Assembly: GCA_959020715.1 (NCBI GenBank)
Contig: CAUESV010000001.1
Coordinates: 62,001-126,000 of the forward strand
Source of the DNA: an uncultured Collinsella sp.
GTDB lineage: Bacteria; Actinomycetota; Coriobacteriia; Coriobacteriales; Coriobacteriaceae
Reading direction: 5' to 3'
DNA: 64,000 nucleotides
A model generated the notes under the pieces. That model saw nothing but the letters and a program-made list of their open reading frames with translations, did not search any database and was not told the DNA's origin. Within the stretch, counting starts at the first letter, position 1. Every line of letters begins with the position of its first letter. Position numbers and translations under genes: made by a program. Shown here in pieces: positions 33,711 to 42,266 of the stretch.

Positions 33711-33803
33711 CATTACTCAGAGACGGGGAATTCTGCTTAGAACTCGAAAGACAGGATGATCCGCTTCGCCTCGTCGCTCATGGCGCGCTGCAGCTCTAAG
33801 GAC

Positions 33804-33946
33804 CGTCCCAAACTGCCGACAGAAAAGGAACGTCCCAAACTGCAGACAGAAAAAGAACGTCCCCAGGCGCCGGCATTTCAAGAGCACTCATTTAAGTCTG
33901 TCCCCAATAAGTGCAATCACTCATGTAAGTCTGTCCCCAATGAGTG
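33804..33946. repeat. Short REP-like direct repeats
   Basis: CGTCCCAAACTGC-GACAGAAAA units start at 33804 and 33831, with a partial third at 33858 (27-bp period). Two 29-bp units at 33885 and 33918 (33-bp period) contain AAGTCTGTCCCCAAT between CACTCAT/ATGAGTG-like arms. The stretch from 33711 to 33965 contains no gene. Confidence 0.7.
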
Positions 33947-33967
33947 GGAGCAATCAGAGACTCTTTG

Positions 33968-34210
33968 CGAGGGAGGCCGGACGTGGCCTTCCTCGTTTTT
34001 ATTCATGGACTTTAGTCCGTGCCGCACGGCACGCGCGGCATAGAAAGCCACCCGCTCAGCGGGTGGAGGCCAATTTCCGCTACGCGACAAAAACCTTCCC
34101 CCTAGCATGAGGATTGTTCAGGTCATCATGCTAGGGGGAAGGTGATTGCTGTGGCCCAGAAAGCCAGCAGCCTCGCGCACACGAAATGGCTGTGCAAGCA
34201 CCGCATCGCA
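33968..34210 (+). mobile_element. IS200/IS605-family left-end remnant with truncated tnpA
   Basis: A terminator hairpin (33968-33995, then TTTTTATT) is followed by a GGACTTTAGTCC hairpin, CCACCCGCT/AGCGGGTGG, and a 17-bp inverted repeat ending in CTAGGGGGAAGG (34097-34142). A GTG at 34151 then opens VAQKASSLAHTKWLCKHRI, matching the N-terminus of IS200-type TnpA. After about 20 codons the similarity ends and a degV-like fragment begins in another frame. The transposase HUH and Tyr residues are absent, so the element is dead. Confidence 0.75.
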
Positions 34211-34428
34211 CCGAGATCAAGCTCATCGCCGCCATCGTCGAGAAGCACCCCAAGGTGCGCTTTGCCGCGAGCTGCACCTCGGCCCACGCCGACCTCTACG
34301 ACCGCATGGAGCAGGCCCTGTGCGAGCGCGTGGCCAACGCGGTGGAGGTCGTCCGCTCCGACATCAGCCCCGCGTTTCTTGTCCACACCGGTCCAAACCT
34401 CGTGGGTGTGGCGGTCCAGGGACTCTAG
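34186..34428 (+). pseudogene. C-terminal fragment of a DegV-like fatty-acid-binding protein
   Basis: An open frame of 80 codons. From about codon 8 it resembles the C-terminal part of DegV-family proteins, ending SPAFLVHTGPNLVGVAVQGL; in that family the HTGPG-like motif binds the lipid carboxylate. The N-terminal two thirds are missing because the IS200 remnant is joined at this point. The apparent ATG belongs to the transposase sequence and is probably not a genuine start. Confidence 0.6.
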
Positions 34429-34462
34429 CGGAGGCGGGGCGTCCTGCCCCAAAAAAAAATGC

Positions 34463-34515
34463 AAAAGACGAGCGCTTCTTGCCGTTCAATTGGCAAGAAG
34501 CGCTCGTCTTTTCTT
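34463..34515. terminator. Strong bidirectional terminator after the PTS-GH172-ROK operon
   Basis: A stem of about 21 bp (AAAAGACGAGCGCTTCTTGCC and its complement) with an 8-nt loop. The minus strand continues TTTTGC and a run of nine Ts; the plus strand has TTTTCTT. It ends the operon whose last gene is the ROK kinase. Confidence 0.95.
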
Positions 34516-34544
34516 AACGCGTTGTATGGCGGAGAGAGCGCAAG

Positions 34545-35429
34545 TTACGCGAGCGCCCTTCTTGCCAGCTCGGCCGCGCCGAGGATTCCTTGGTCGCCGC
34601 CGCAGCCCGGGGCGCAGATGTAGCTCTCCATGTCCTTAAGCTCGGCGGTCTGGATGTAGCCACCCAGATATTCGAGGGTCTTCTTGCGGACGATGCCGTA
34701 GAGCTGCTCCTGGTGCATCACGCCGCCGCCGAGGACGATGCGGCGAGGCGAGTACATGAGCACGAGGTTCGCGCACATCTGCCCCAGATAATCCCCCTCG
34801 AGCGCCCACACCTCATCGTTGTCCGCGAGCTCGGCCGCGGGCTTTCCCCAGCGCGCGGCGATGGCGGGGCCGGAGGCGAGGCCCTCGAGACAGTTCGCGT
34901 GGCTCGGGCAGACGCAGCGTCCCTCCTCGGTGGGACGGGTCCTTACCAGCATGTGGCCGGCCTCGGGGTGCAGCATGCCGTGAAGGAGCCTGCCCGCGCA
35001 CATGACGCCCGCGCCCACACCGGTGCCGATGGTCACGTAGACGGCGTCCTCGAGCCCCTTGCAGCAGCCGAAGACCACTTCGCCGAGGCAGGCAACGTTC
35101 ACGTCCGTGTCGTAGGCCACCGGAATCCCGAGGGCGTCGGCGAACGCGGCGCGAAGACCATAGCCTCGCCACGCGAGCTTGGGGGTCTGCAGGATGGAGC
35201 CGTAGCGCTCGTCGGCGGGGTCGACGCAGGTCGGGCCGAAGGCGCCGATGCCCAACGCGTCCACATCGCGGGCGGCGAACCACTCGATCATCTGCGGGAC
35301 GGTCTCGGCGGGCGCAAGCGTCGGGGTCTCCATACGGTCGAGGACCTCGCCGTCGCCGGACACCACGGCACAGACCATCTTGGTCCCGCCGGCCTCGAGG
35401 GCGCCGAGCCTCATTTGCTTTTCGCTCAT
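34545..35429 (-). CDS. ROK-family sugar kinase (fructokinase-like)
   Basis: Cytoplasmic hexokinase-type enzyme of 294 residues. The ATP phosphate loop is GALEAGGTKMVCAV, the catalytic Asp region is YDTDVNVACLGE, and a Cys/His zinc motif (EAGHMLV, CVCPSHANCLEGLASGPA) is typical of ROK fructokinases. It is the last gene of the mannose-type PTS/GH172 operon, so it probably phosphorylates a free sugar released by the hydrolase. Fructose is the favoured guess because of the GH172 neighbour. Confidence 0.88.
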   Translation of the reverse strand: MSEKQMRLGALEAGGTKMVCAVVSGDGEVLDRMETPTLAPAETVPQMIEWFAARDVDALGIGAFGPTCVDPADERYGSILQTPKLAWRGYGLRAAFADALGIPVAYDTDVNVACLGEVVFGCCKGLEDAVYVTIGTGVGAGVMCAGRLLHGMLHPEAGHMLVRTRPTEEGRCVCPSHANCLEGLASGPAIAARWGKPAAELADNDEVWALEGDYLGQMCANLVLMYSPRRIVLGGGVMHQEQLYGIVRKKTLEYLGGYIQTAELKDMESYICAPGCGGDQGILGAAELARRALA

Positions 35430-35508
35430 GTGATCCTCCTTGCAAAGGGGCGCCCGTAGCCATGGTCAACCGCGGGCGCCCATAACGTTGGCATGTTTCG
35501 AGGCGACC

Positions 35509-36633
35509 CTACCTGGGCACGCGGTCCTGCCTTGCGGCAAACGGGGCGAGCACGGCGTGCGGCTCGCTTTGGTACCAGTAGGCGACGGTGGAGATGTCGT
35601 CCTCGCGCTCGTAGAGCTTGATGTCGTCGTTGCCGAGGTCCTGGAATGTCACGCGCAGGTCCTCCTTGAACGAGATCGGGTCGGGAAGGTGCCACCTGTA
35701 GAGACCGTGCCTGGGCAGCGCGTCGTCGTTGGTCGCGAGCATCGGGTTCGGGTTCGGCTTGCCCGCGCTGAAGCGGTCGCGCGTGGCGTCGCGCGTCGAG
35801 CGGTACGGGTAGCCGGCGAACAGCGTGTTGAAGCACTGCGCCTCGGGCAGCGCGTGGGGCGGCCTGTCGAGAAAGGCCCAGGCACCGCCGAAGTAGTCCT
35901 CGGCTCCCGTCGAGGTGACCGTGGGGAACTCCTCGTCGCCGTCGAGGAAGAACTTCATCTCGCCCTCGCCCCACCAATAGCGCTCCAGGGCGCACAGGGC
36001 CATGTAGGTGCCGACGTAGTAGCCCTTGCCGCGCACGCCGTCGAGCACGGTGTAGTCGACGCCCCTGCGGGTGCTGCGCTCGCGGTTAAAGCGAGCGTGG
36101 AAGTACATGGCGTCGTCCGGCACGTCGGTGAGCGCGTAGTTGAACGTGTAGAAGATGTACTTAATGAACCCGGGGTGCTCGCTCGTAAGCGTGACCTTGG
36201 CGTGCTTCCTGAAGGGCATCTCGAAGTAGCAGTTCATGCCGCCCGTCGGGTTCACGCAGATGGGCATTGAGTTGACAATGGCGCGCTCACCGAAGCCGTT
36301 ACAGAAGAAGTCGCCGACAGGGCACTCGACCGAGGGGGTCTCCTCGTCGTCCCAGTAGAAGCGCAGCACGAGGTCGCGCATGACGAAGCTGCCGGCGGCG
36401 GTCTTGTCGGGGACGGTCATCCAGATGTGGCGGATGATGCCGGGGCCCTCGATGTCCGCGAGCGTGATGGTCTCGCCGGACTCAAGGGGCACGCAGCACG
36501 AGCCCTTGCGGCCGACGCCGAGGTGGCTGGCCGACATGGCGGCGCGGCCCTTCTCGCCCGTGATGTTCTCGGGGGTGATGGCGCGGCTTTCCTCACCGCC
36601 GTGCATCCACACGTCCTTAAGGAACTCTCTCAT
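35509..36633 (-). CDS. DUF2961/GH172-family glycoside hydrolase-like protein
   Basis: Cytoplasmic protein of 374 residues with the DUF2961 pattern: GPGIIRHIWMTVP, VGDFFCNGFGE, NCYFEMPFRKHAKVTL, YWWGEGEMKFFLDGDEE and TGAEDYFGGAW. The acidic residues of the last two segments are candidate catalytic Glu residues. Characterised GH172 enzymes act on alpha-linked furanosides such as difructose dianhydride I or D-arabinan units. No signal peptide is seen, so it acts after PTS uptake. It lies 12 nt after EIIA. Confidence 0.85.
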   Translation of the reverse strand: MREFLKDVWMHGGEESRAITPENITGEKGRAAMSASHLGVGRKGSCCVPLESGETITLADIEGPGIIRHIWMTVPDKTAAGSFVMRDLVLRFYWDDEETPSVECPVGDFFCNGFGERAIVNSMPICVNPTGGMNCYFEMPFRKHAKVTLTSEHPGFIKYIFYTFNYALTDVPDDAMYFHARFNRERSTRRGVDYTVLDGVRGKGYYVGTYMALCALERYWWGEGEMKFFLDGDEEFPTVTSTGAEDYFGGAWAFLDRPPHALPEAQCFNTLFAGYPYRSTRDATRDRFSAGKPNPNPMLATNDDALPRHGLYRWHLPDPISFKEDLRVTFQDLGNDDIKLYEREDDISTVAYWYQSEPHAVLAPFAARQDRVPR

Positions 36634-36645
36634 CGTCGACCTCCT

Positions 36646-37044
36646 CTATTCGTCGTCGTCGCACTCGGCAGAACTGACACCGTTCACGTAGATGATCTGC
36701 TGGCGCGCCTCGTTGACGAGGGCATCGAAGTCGAGCTTCTCGTCGGGGCGCGCGAGCGCGACCGTCATGGCGAGCGGGAGGTTGACACCCGCGATCACGT
36801 GGATCCGGTCGGAGGCGAAGCGGGAGAAGCGCTGGTTCACGCTGCCGCCGAACGCGTCGGTAAGGACGACGACCTCGTCAGTGCCCGAAAGAGCCGCCTC
36901 GACCGCCGCGTCGAGCCCCTCGCCGTTGTCGTTCACGTAGGCGCACACGGCGTTGACGGCGTCGCCCTTACCCGTAAGGAACTCGAGGGTGTCCTTGAAG
37001 CCCTGGGCGAGAAGGGAATGGCTCGCCACAACTATCTTTCTCAT
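36646..37044 (-). CDS. PTS mannose-family EIIA component
   Basis: Phosphocarrier domain of 132 residues, beginning MRKIVVASHSLLAQG; H9 is the predicted phosphorylated histidine. LTDAFGGSVNQR and VIAGVNLPLAM are typical. It is encoded after EIID in the order EIIB-EIIC-EIID-EIIA. It is a free-standing EIIA rather than the common EIIAB fusion. Confidence 0.92.
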   Translation of the reverse strand: MRKIVVASHSLLAQGFKDTLEFLTGKGDAVNAVCAYVNDNGEGLDAAVEAALSGTDEVVVLTDAFGGSVNQRFSRFASDRIHVIAGVNLPLAMTVALARPDEKLDFDALVNEARQQIIYVNGVSSAECDDDE

Positions 37045-37070
37045 TGATTCACCAATCTCTTGGGTCGAAG

Positions 37071-37904
37071 CTAAGCGAGGATGCCGGCGGCGGAGGCGAC
37101 CATCGCGAGGACAATCACCACGAGGATGAGGGCCGTCATGCTCGCGTTCTTCTTGGTAAGAAGGTAATACGCGCTTCCCGTGATGGCGGCGGGGATCATG
37201 GCAGGCAGGATCTTGTCGAGCAGCGGCTGGATCTCCATCGCGACGTCGCCGAAGCTGAAGCTAATCGGGCAGGTGACGCCGATGACCGAGGCGATGAGGC
37301 AGCCGACCACGGTGAGGCCGAGCACGGAGGCGGCGGCAGTGAGGTTGGGAAGCTTCTCGCTGAAGTCGGTGACGAGCTTCACGCCCTGCTTGTAGCCGAA
37401 CTCGAGGGCGTGCATGCGGACCCAGAAGATGGCCAGGATGAGCGCGAACCAGATGCCGGCTCCCACGGGGTTGCCCTCGATGGCCATGTAGGCGGCGATG
37501 GAGCCCATGATGGTCGGGATCATGGTCATGAGCAGGGAGTCGCCGACGCCGGCGAGCGGTCCCATGGTGCCGATCTTCAGGTCTTGGACGGCGTCCGCCG
37601 CCGCTAGGCCGTCGCGCTCCTCCATGGCCACGCAGGCGCCAAGGATGATGGCGGCGAGCCAAGGCTGGGTGTTGTAGTAGCGGAAGTGGTTGTTGAGCGC
37701 TTGCTTATAGTCCTCGTCGTTCGTGTAGATCTTCCTCAGGACCGGCGAGAGGGCGTAGGCGACTGAGGCGCCCTGCTGGGTCTGGTAGTTGAAGGTGCAC
37801 ACGCTCATGAGCCAGCGCCAGTTCGCGTTGCGCAGGTCCTTCTTGGTGACCTTGTAGCCGGAGGGCTTGCCCTTGGCGACGGCGGTGATGTTCTCGTTTT
37901 CCAT
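37071..37904 (-). CDS. PTS mannose-family EIID component
   Basis: Membrane permease component of 277 residues. The conserved region FRYYNTQPWLAAIILGACVAMEE and the glycine-rich segment TMGPLAGVGDSLLMTMIPTIMGSIAAY are characteristic, and C-terminal hydrophobic helices follow. It starts 2 nt after EIIC, indicating coupled translation. It forms the transport complex with EIIC. Confidence 0.93.
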   Translation of the reverse strand: MENENITAVAKGKPSGYKVTKKDLRNANWRWLMSVCTFNYQTQQGASVAYALSPVLRKIYTNDEDYKQALNNHFRYYNTQPWLAAIILGACVAMEERDGLAAADAVQDLKIGTMGPLAGVGDSLLMTMIPTIMGSIAAYMAIEGNPVGAGIWFALILAIFWVRMHALEFGYKQGVKLVTDFSEKLPNLTAAASVLGLTVVGCLIASVIGVTCPISFSFGDVAMEIQPLLDKILPAMIPAAITGSAYYLLTKKNASMTALILVVIVLAMVASAAGILA

Positions 37905-37906
37905 GG

Positions 37907-38692
37907 TTACTCATCCTCTCCGATGAAGGCGTCTGCGGAAGCGTGGGCGGCGAGCTCGGTGTCCCTCTCGGCGCGCTGGTAGAACGCGATCGCGAGGGCA
38001 AAGCCGACGATGGCGGCGCCGATGATGGGCACGTTCAGGAAGGCCGAGAGGAAGAAGCCGGCGAGCAGGTACTGGAAGTACTTGCCGGTGGGCATGTAAC
38101 GCAGCAGCATCGCGATTCCGACGGCCGGGAGCATCTTGCCGGCGAGGGTGAGGCCGGAAAGGAACCACTGGGGCATAACCTCGAGGAGCCAGTTGACGGC
38201 GGGCTGGCCGAGGGTCACGGAGACAAAGACGGGCAGGGCGGCGCACAGGCCGAAGAGCACGGGGCAGACCCACAGGATGGCGTTCATCTGCTTGAACTTG
38301 CCCTCGTCGCAGAACTTCTGGGACTTCTCGACGACGAAGCCGTTGAGGATCTTGACGATGACGTCGAGCTGGATGCCGAGCATGCCGACCGGCAGGCCGA
38401 TGGCGAGGCCCGTGTCCGCGCCCAGGGTCACGCCGTAGGCTGTGGCGATGATGGCCATCGTGCCGTAGTCGGGAATCGACGAGCCGCCGAAGCCCGCGAC
38501 GCCGAGCTGCATGAGCTGGATGGTGCCGCCGATGACGAGGCCGGTCTGCCAGTCGCCCATGACGACACCGGTGATAAGGCCCCAGAAGACGGCATAGTTG
38601 ACGAAGATCATCGGGATGCCGTAGTAGTCCACGTGCTTGATGAAGGCCAGCAGGGTCAAAAGGACGACCTGCAGGATAGTGAAGTTGACCAT
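37907..38692 (-). CDS. PTS mannose-family EIIC component
   Basis: Polytopic membrane protein of 261 residues, rich in hydrophobic helices. Motifs include TGVVMGDWQTGLVIGGTIQLMQLGVAGFGGSSIPDYG and GLPVGMLGIQLDV near the middle, typical of the mannose/fructose/sorbose family. It is located between EIIB and EIID with gaps under 10 nt. The sugar specificity cannot be read from sequence. Confidence 0.93.
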   Translation of the reverse strand: MVNFTILQVVLLTLLAFIKHVDYYGIPMIFVNYAVFWGLITGVVMGDWQTGLVIGGTIQLMQLGVAGFGGSSIPDYGTMAIIATAYGVTLGADTGLAIGLPVGMLGIQLDVIVKILNGFVVEKSQKFCDEGKFKQMNAILWVCPVLFGLCAALPVFVSVTLGQPAVNWLLEVMPQWFLSGLTLAGKMLPAVGIAMLLRYMPTGKYFQYLLAGFFLSAFLNVPIIGAAIVGFALAIAFYQRAERDTELAAHASADAFIGEDE

Positions 38693-38701
38693 GATCCCTC
38701 C

Positions 38702-39175
38702 TTAGATGAGGTCGGCGACGGAGACGGGCTTGTCGGCGGGCACGAACTGTGCCGTCACCTTGACGCCGCGGGCGATGAGCGCCTTGTAGCTCTGGACGTT
38801 CTCGGCGGAGGCATAGGCGCGCTGGGTGAGCTGGACGCCGCCCTCCTTGACAAGAGAGCCGCCGACGATCAGCGACGGGAGCTCGATGCCCGACTCGACC
38901 AGGTGAAGGATCGTCTCGGGCTCCTTGGCGATGACAAAGACCTTCTCGCGGTCGTACTTGCCCGCCGCGAAGTTCTTGAGCGCGGTCTGCTCGGAGATGA
39001 TCGAGACGGCCATGCCCGCGGGGCGCGCCATCCTCATGGTGGACTTCAGGACCTCGTCGCCGGCGACCTTGTCGTCGATGACCATGACTCGGGTCGCGCC
39101 CGACACCGGGGCCCACTGCGTCACGATGATGCCGTGAAGCAGGCGATTGTCGATTCGTGCCATAACAACACTCAT
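38702..39175 (-). CDS. PTS mannose-family EIIB component
   Basis: Cytoplasmic phosphotransfer protein of 157 residues, with the active-site segment ARIDNRLLHGIIVTQWAP (predicted phospho-His H14) and VFVIAKEPETILHLVESG. The ATG at the chosen start has AGGAG 6 nt upstream; a second in-frame ATG lies four codons later. It is the first gene of the PTS operon. The intergenic region to the regulator gene contains no visible sigma54 -24/-12 element. Confidence 0.9.
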   Translation of the reverse strand: MSVVMARIDNRLLHGIIVTQWAPVSGATRVMVIDDKVAGDEVLKSTMRMARPAGMAVSIISEQTALKNFAAGKYDREKVFVIAKEPETILHLVESGIELPSLIVGGSLVKEGGVQLTQRAYASAENVQSYKALIARGVKVTAQFVPADKPVSVADLI

Positions 39176-39298
39176 GTTTGCTCCTATCAAATGAAGTTTT
39201 ACGTTCGGTACTGCCTCGGCGCTATCCGGATTCGCGCCGGGCAAGGGGTTATCGGATTATTGAGGACGCGCGGTCAGCTCGCGGCGGCGCGGGGAAGG

Positions 39299-42040
39299 TC
39301 ACTCGTCGAGCAGGAGGTCCGAGGAGCCGAGGCGCTCTTCTCGCGCCGGGGCGGCGCTCACGCTTATGTAGTCGAAGACATATGCGATCTCGCTTACGGG
39401 AACCTCTACGCGATAGCGCGTCGAGATACTCGAGAAGCTCTGCCTGAAGGACTCGATGAAATCGGCGCGTTCCTCCTCGAAGCGGTCCTGGCCAACGTAG
39501 GTCTCAATGGGGTTTCTGGTAACAAGGCGCTCGACGAGACAGCAGAGGTGGACGTAGAGCCCAATGATGGCGTTGCTGCCGATCTTCTCGCCTGTCCTGC
39601 GCTGAAGCTCGTGCACGGCGCTCTCGATCTCGTGGAATAGCCGCTCCGGGTCGAGGATGGTGATGGAGCGGATGACGTTCTGCAGCGTCATGTTCGAGAG
39701 CAACTTCTCGTGGAAAGAAGAGAGCTCGGAAGCGTCAAGCCACCTGCCGAACACGGCATCAACCTTAGAGGCGGACGCCGTCGACATGATGTCCTCGAGG
39801 GCGACGAAGGGAACGGAGGCGACCCCGGGGTCTCCCGTGCCGATGACGGCGCAGACGCGGTGCTCGGAGAAAACGGCGTCGTTCGACCCGTTCGCGACGA
39901 GCTGCTTGAAGGGCCTCGTGAGCAGGCGCGCGCCTATGGTGCGCGGGAGGCTCTGCGAGACGAGCTGGCGTATCCTTTCCGCGGCGTCGACCCCAGACTC
40001 GGAGCAGAAGACGATGGCGTCCTCACGGTTGACGCGCTCGATCACCTTGCAGTGCGTCACGCACGCGGCGGTCGCGTCGCCAAGAACCTCGGCGATGGAC
40101 TTGCCGCCGAGCAGCCCAACCCCGATCTCGAGCGCAAGACCGGTAGAGACGTTGTTCACCACGCCGATAGTGGAGTCGGTAACGTTTTCGAGGGCCTTAT
40201 AGGCCTCCTCCAAGGAGCCCATGTCGACGAGGAACACGACCCCGGTGCAGTAGGAATGGCGGTCGACGAGGCGCTGGAGCGGACCGACGATGTCCTTCAG
40301 CTGCTGGTCGTAGGGCATGTCGACCGCCTCGTACACATGCATGCCGAGCATACGGTTCGCCGCGTCGGCGATGCTCGTCGCCGTTGAGTAGCCGTGGGAC
40401 AAGATGACGCAGAGCGTCCGAAGGGCCTTCGCATCGCGAGACTCCGATGCGACGCACAGCGTCAGAAGCGTCTTCGTGAAGTGATCGAGCGAGATTCCAA
40501 GCGCCCCTTCCACGTCTGCGGCGACCTGATCGGAGACACTCGAGGCAAACGGCAATTCGGAGGTCACGGCACCGAGGAGATGGGAGATTTGCTCCGCACA
40601 GGCAGACTTTCGCTTAGCCAGGCCGATGCCCGGCCACAACTGCAGGCAAATCTCCTGGGCCAGTAGAAAAGCGACCTTCCTCGAAAGCTCGATGCCATAA
40701 GAAGAGCCTGCGTCGGCAAGGACCGCGCCCACGACGCGCTCGAAGGCGCGCGACCTCGAGGAGGTAACGCCGCGGCCGAAGATCAAGTGATCCTCAACGC
40801 CGCGCGCAGCGGAGACAGCTTGCGAGACGAGCTCGGAGACAGAAAGCTCCCCGGCGCAGAATCGCTCATCGAGGGAGCACAGGGCATCGAGCGCCTGCTC
40901 GACCGGCCCTGTGCTCTCGGCGGCATCCAGAGACGCGTCGATCAGAACGCCATCGTCGGGCTGTTGATCGATCTGCGCGGAGGAGAGGAGCCCACTGGGA
41001 AGAAGATACGGGCGAACGACGACGTAGTCGCCCTCGCGATTGAGGAACGCTTTGGCGCAGCAGTTCGTCACGCAGGCGCGCAAGCCGGCGATGTTATCGG
41101 AAAAGTCCGCGTTCACGAGGCAACGGTATGCGCCGCGGCTGATCTTCACATCAGAACCGATTCGGCACCCCTCGCTGCGTAGGAAGCTCAAGATGAGATC
41201 CTCGCGCTCCTCGGGGGTCCGCTCCTTGAGTGAGGGGACGCGGGCACAGATGGGCATTTTGCTGTAGGCCGAGGAAACCTTCAGGTCATCGGCGGAAAGC
41301 GTCGTCGAAAGAACGAGGCGAGCGCGCGGCGCATCCTGGGAGGCATCGAGCCCGAGAGCCGTCGCAAGGCAGTGCTCCATCGCAGAGGGAGAGAGTGTCT
41401 CGATGCCGTTGACAAAGACCACACCCCCGTGCGATTTCGCGATCGACTCGTCAAGAAGCCCGTTGAACGAGGCGGCGTCCGGGACCCCGGCACAGTCGAT
41501 GCGCACATAGGAGGAGTCGCGGGACAGCAAGCCCTGGTTCTTGCCGTACTCGTACACAAGGCGAGAAAGGAAAGACTTACCGACACCCACGCCGCCGCTC
41601 AAGAGGATGGGCAGGCCAAACGGAGGGTACTGAACCGCAGCCTTGCACTGCTCGACAACGGAGCTGAGGCTCAGGTCGAAGCCCACGGCACGCGCGAAGT
41701 CGCGGTGATCGGCGATTCCCGTCGCCTGGATGAGGTCGGCGAGCGAGGCGTACTCGCTTGTAGAGAGCTTTACCTGAAAACGCTTCTGGAACGCGCGGCG
41801 ATGAAAATAACGGACAGGCCTGCCCGCCACCTTAACCACAAGGCCGGCGCGAACAAGGTCGTTGAGGTACTGGCTCGCCAGGCTCCTGGAGATGATGAGC
41901 GTCTCGGCGATGTCGGAGGTGGACAGACGGGCAAGGTCGTCGAGCGAGACGGCAGAGGTGAGGGCCTCGAGATGCTCGAGAATCCTGTCCCTCATGTCGA
42001 CGGGCTTCTTTGCCAAGCTGTCCTGTGCGGTCTTGTCCAT
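39299..42040 (-). CDS. LevR-like PRD regulator with degenerate AAA+ domain
   Basis: PTS-controlled regulator of 913 residues. Order: N-terminal HTH (about 20-85); AAA+ domain with Walker A GGVGVGKSFL (about 148-157); PRD1; EIIA-man-like domain with ILSHGYSTATS; a second PTS-like segment; and a C-terminal PRD2 with IGLYVHLCCLVERL. The Walker B is VVFVNGIE instead of the usual hydrophobics-DE, and no GAFTGA loop is present, so sigma54 activation seems lost. It precedes the PTS operon on the same strand and probably regulates it by PTS-dependent phosphorylation. Confidence 0.85.
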   Translation of the reverse strand: MDKTAQDSLAKKPVDMRDRILEHLEALTSAVSLDDLARLSTSDIAETLIISRSLASQYLNDLVRAGLVVKVAGRPVRYFHRRAFQKRFQVKLSTSEYASLADLIQATGIADHRDFARAVGFDLSLSSVVEQCKAAVQYPPFGLPILLSGGVGVGKSFLSRLVYEYGKNQGLLSRDSSYVRIDCAGVPDAASFNGLLDESIAKSHGGVVFVNGIETLSPSAMEHCLATALGLDASQDAPRARLVLSTTLSADDLKVSSAYSKMPICARVPSLKERTPEEREDLILSFLRSEGCRIGSDVKISRGAYRCLVNADFSDNIAGLRACVTNCCAKAFLNREGDYVVVRPYLLPSGLLSSAQIDQQPDDGVLIDASLDAAESTGPVEQALDALCSLDERFCAGELSVSELVSQAVSAARGVEDHLIFGRGVTSSRSRAFERVVGAVLADAGSSYGIELSRKVAFLLAQEICLQLWPGIGLAKRKSACAEQISHLLGAVTSELPFASSVSDQVAADVEGALGISLDHFTKTLLTLCVASESRDAKALRTLCVILSHGYSTATSIADAANRMLGMHVYEAVDMPYDQQLKDIVGPLQRLVDRHSYCTGVVFLVDMGSLEEAYKALENVTDSTIGVVNNVSTGLALEIGVGLLGGKSIAEVLGDATAACVTHCKVIERVNREDAIVFCSESGVDAAERIRQLVSQSLPRTIGARLLTRPFKQLVANGSNDAVFSEHRVCAVIGTGDPGVASVPFVALEDIMSTASASKVDAVFGRWLDASELSSFHEKLLSNMTLQNVIRSITILDPERLFHEIESAVHELQRRTGEKIGSNAIIGLYVHLCCLVERLVTRNPIETYVGQDRFEEERADFIESFRQSFSSISTRYRVEVPVSEIAYVFDYISVSAAPAREERLGSSDLLLDE

Positions 42041-42050
42041 GACTTCTTAC

Positions 42051-42070
42051 CTCCTTGTACAAGGAGTATA
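42051..42070 (-). promoter_or_regulatory. Palindrome overlapping the -10 box and ribosome site of the LevR-like gene
   Basis: CTCCTTGTACAAGGAG (42051-42066) is a perfect 16-bp palindrome. On the minus strand it begins inside TATACT (42070-42065, a -10-like hexamer) and its right arm is the AAGGAGG ribosome site, 10 nt before the ATG. It could be an operator or an RNA hairpin hiding the ribosome site. No good -35 was found. Confidence 0.5.
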
Positions 42071-42217
42071 AGGGGAACACAGAGAACGGAAGGGGGCGCG
42101 TGGGGGAATCAACAGCCCCGAGGAGAAGTTCACCACTTGAGGGGCAGAAAACAACGGCCATTGAACATTCAGGGCCGACGCTCAACACTTCGGCTCGACA
42201 CTTCGCTTTGGAAAGGG

Positions 42218-42265
42218 CCCTGCGCGCCGGGGTCCCAACATAAAGAAGGGCCCCGGTGCACAGGG
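42218..42265 (-). terminator. Hairpin terminator after the truncated mtnN gene
   Basis: Fifteen-bp arms with two imperfect pairs (CCCTGTGCACCGGGG/CCCCGGCGCGCAGGG on the minus strand) begin 1 nt after the stop and are followed by CCCTTTCC. It is probably the original terminator of the broken gene. Confidence 0.65.
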
Positions 42266-42266
42266 T

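Noticed and set aside
37911..39116. 401-codon minus-strand frame overlapping the PTS EIIB and EIIC genes
   Set aside because: It is an Arg/His-rich out-of-frame reading. The overlapping frames encode recognised PTS components with ribosome sites.
39176..39298. Sigma54 promoter upstream of the PTS operon
   Set aside because: A GG-N10-GC spaced -24/-12 element was looked for because of the LevR-like regulator, but none was convincing.
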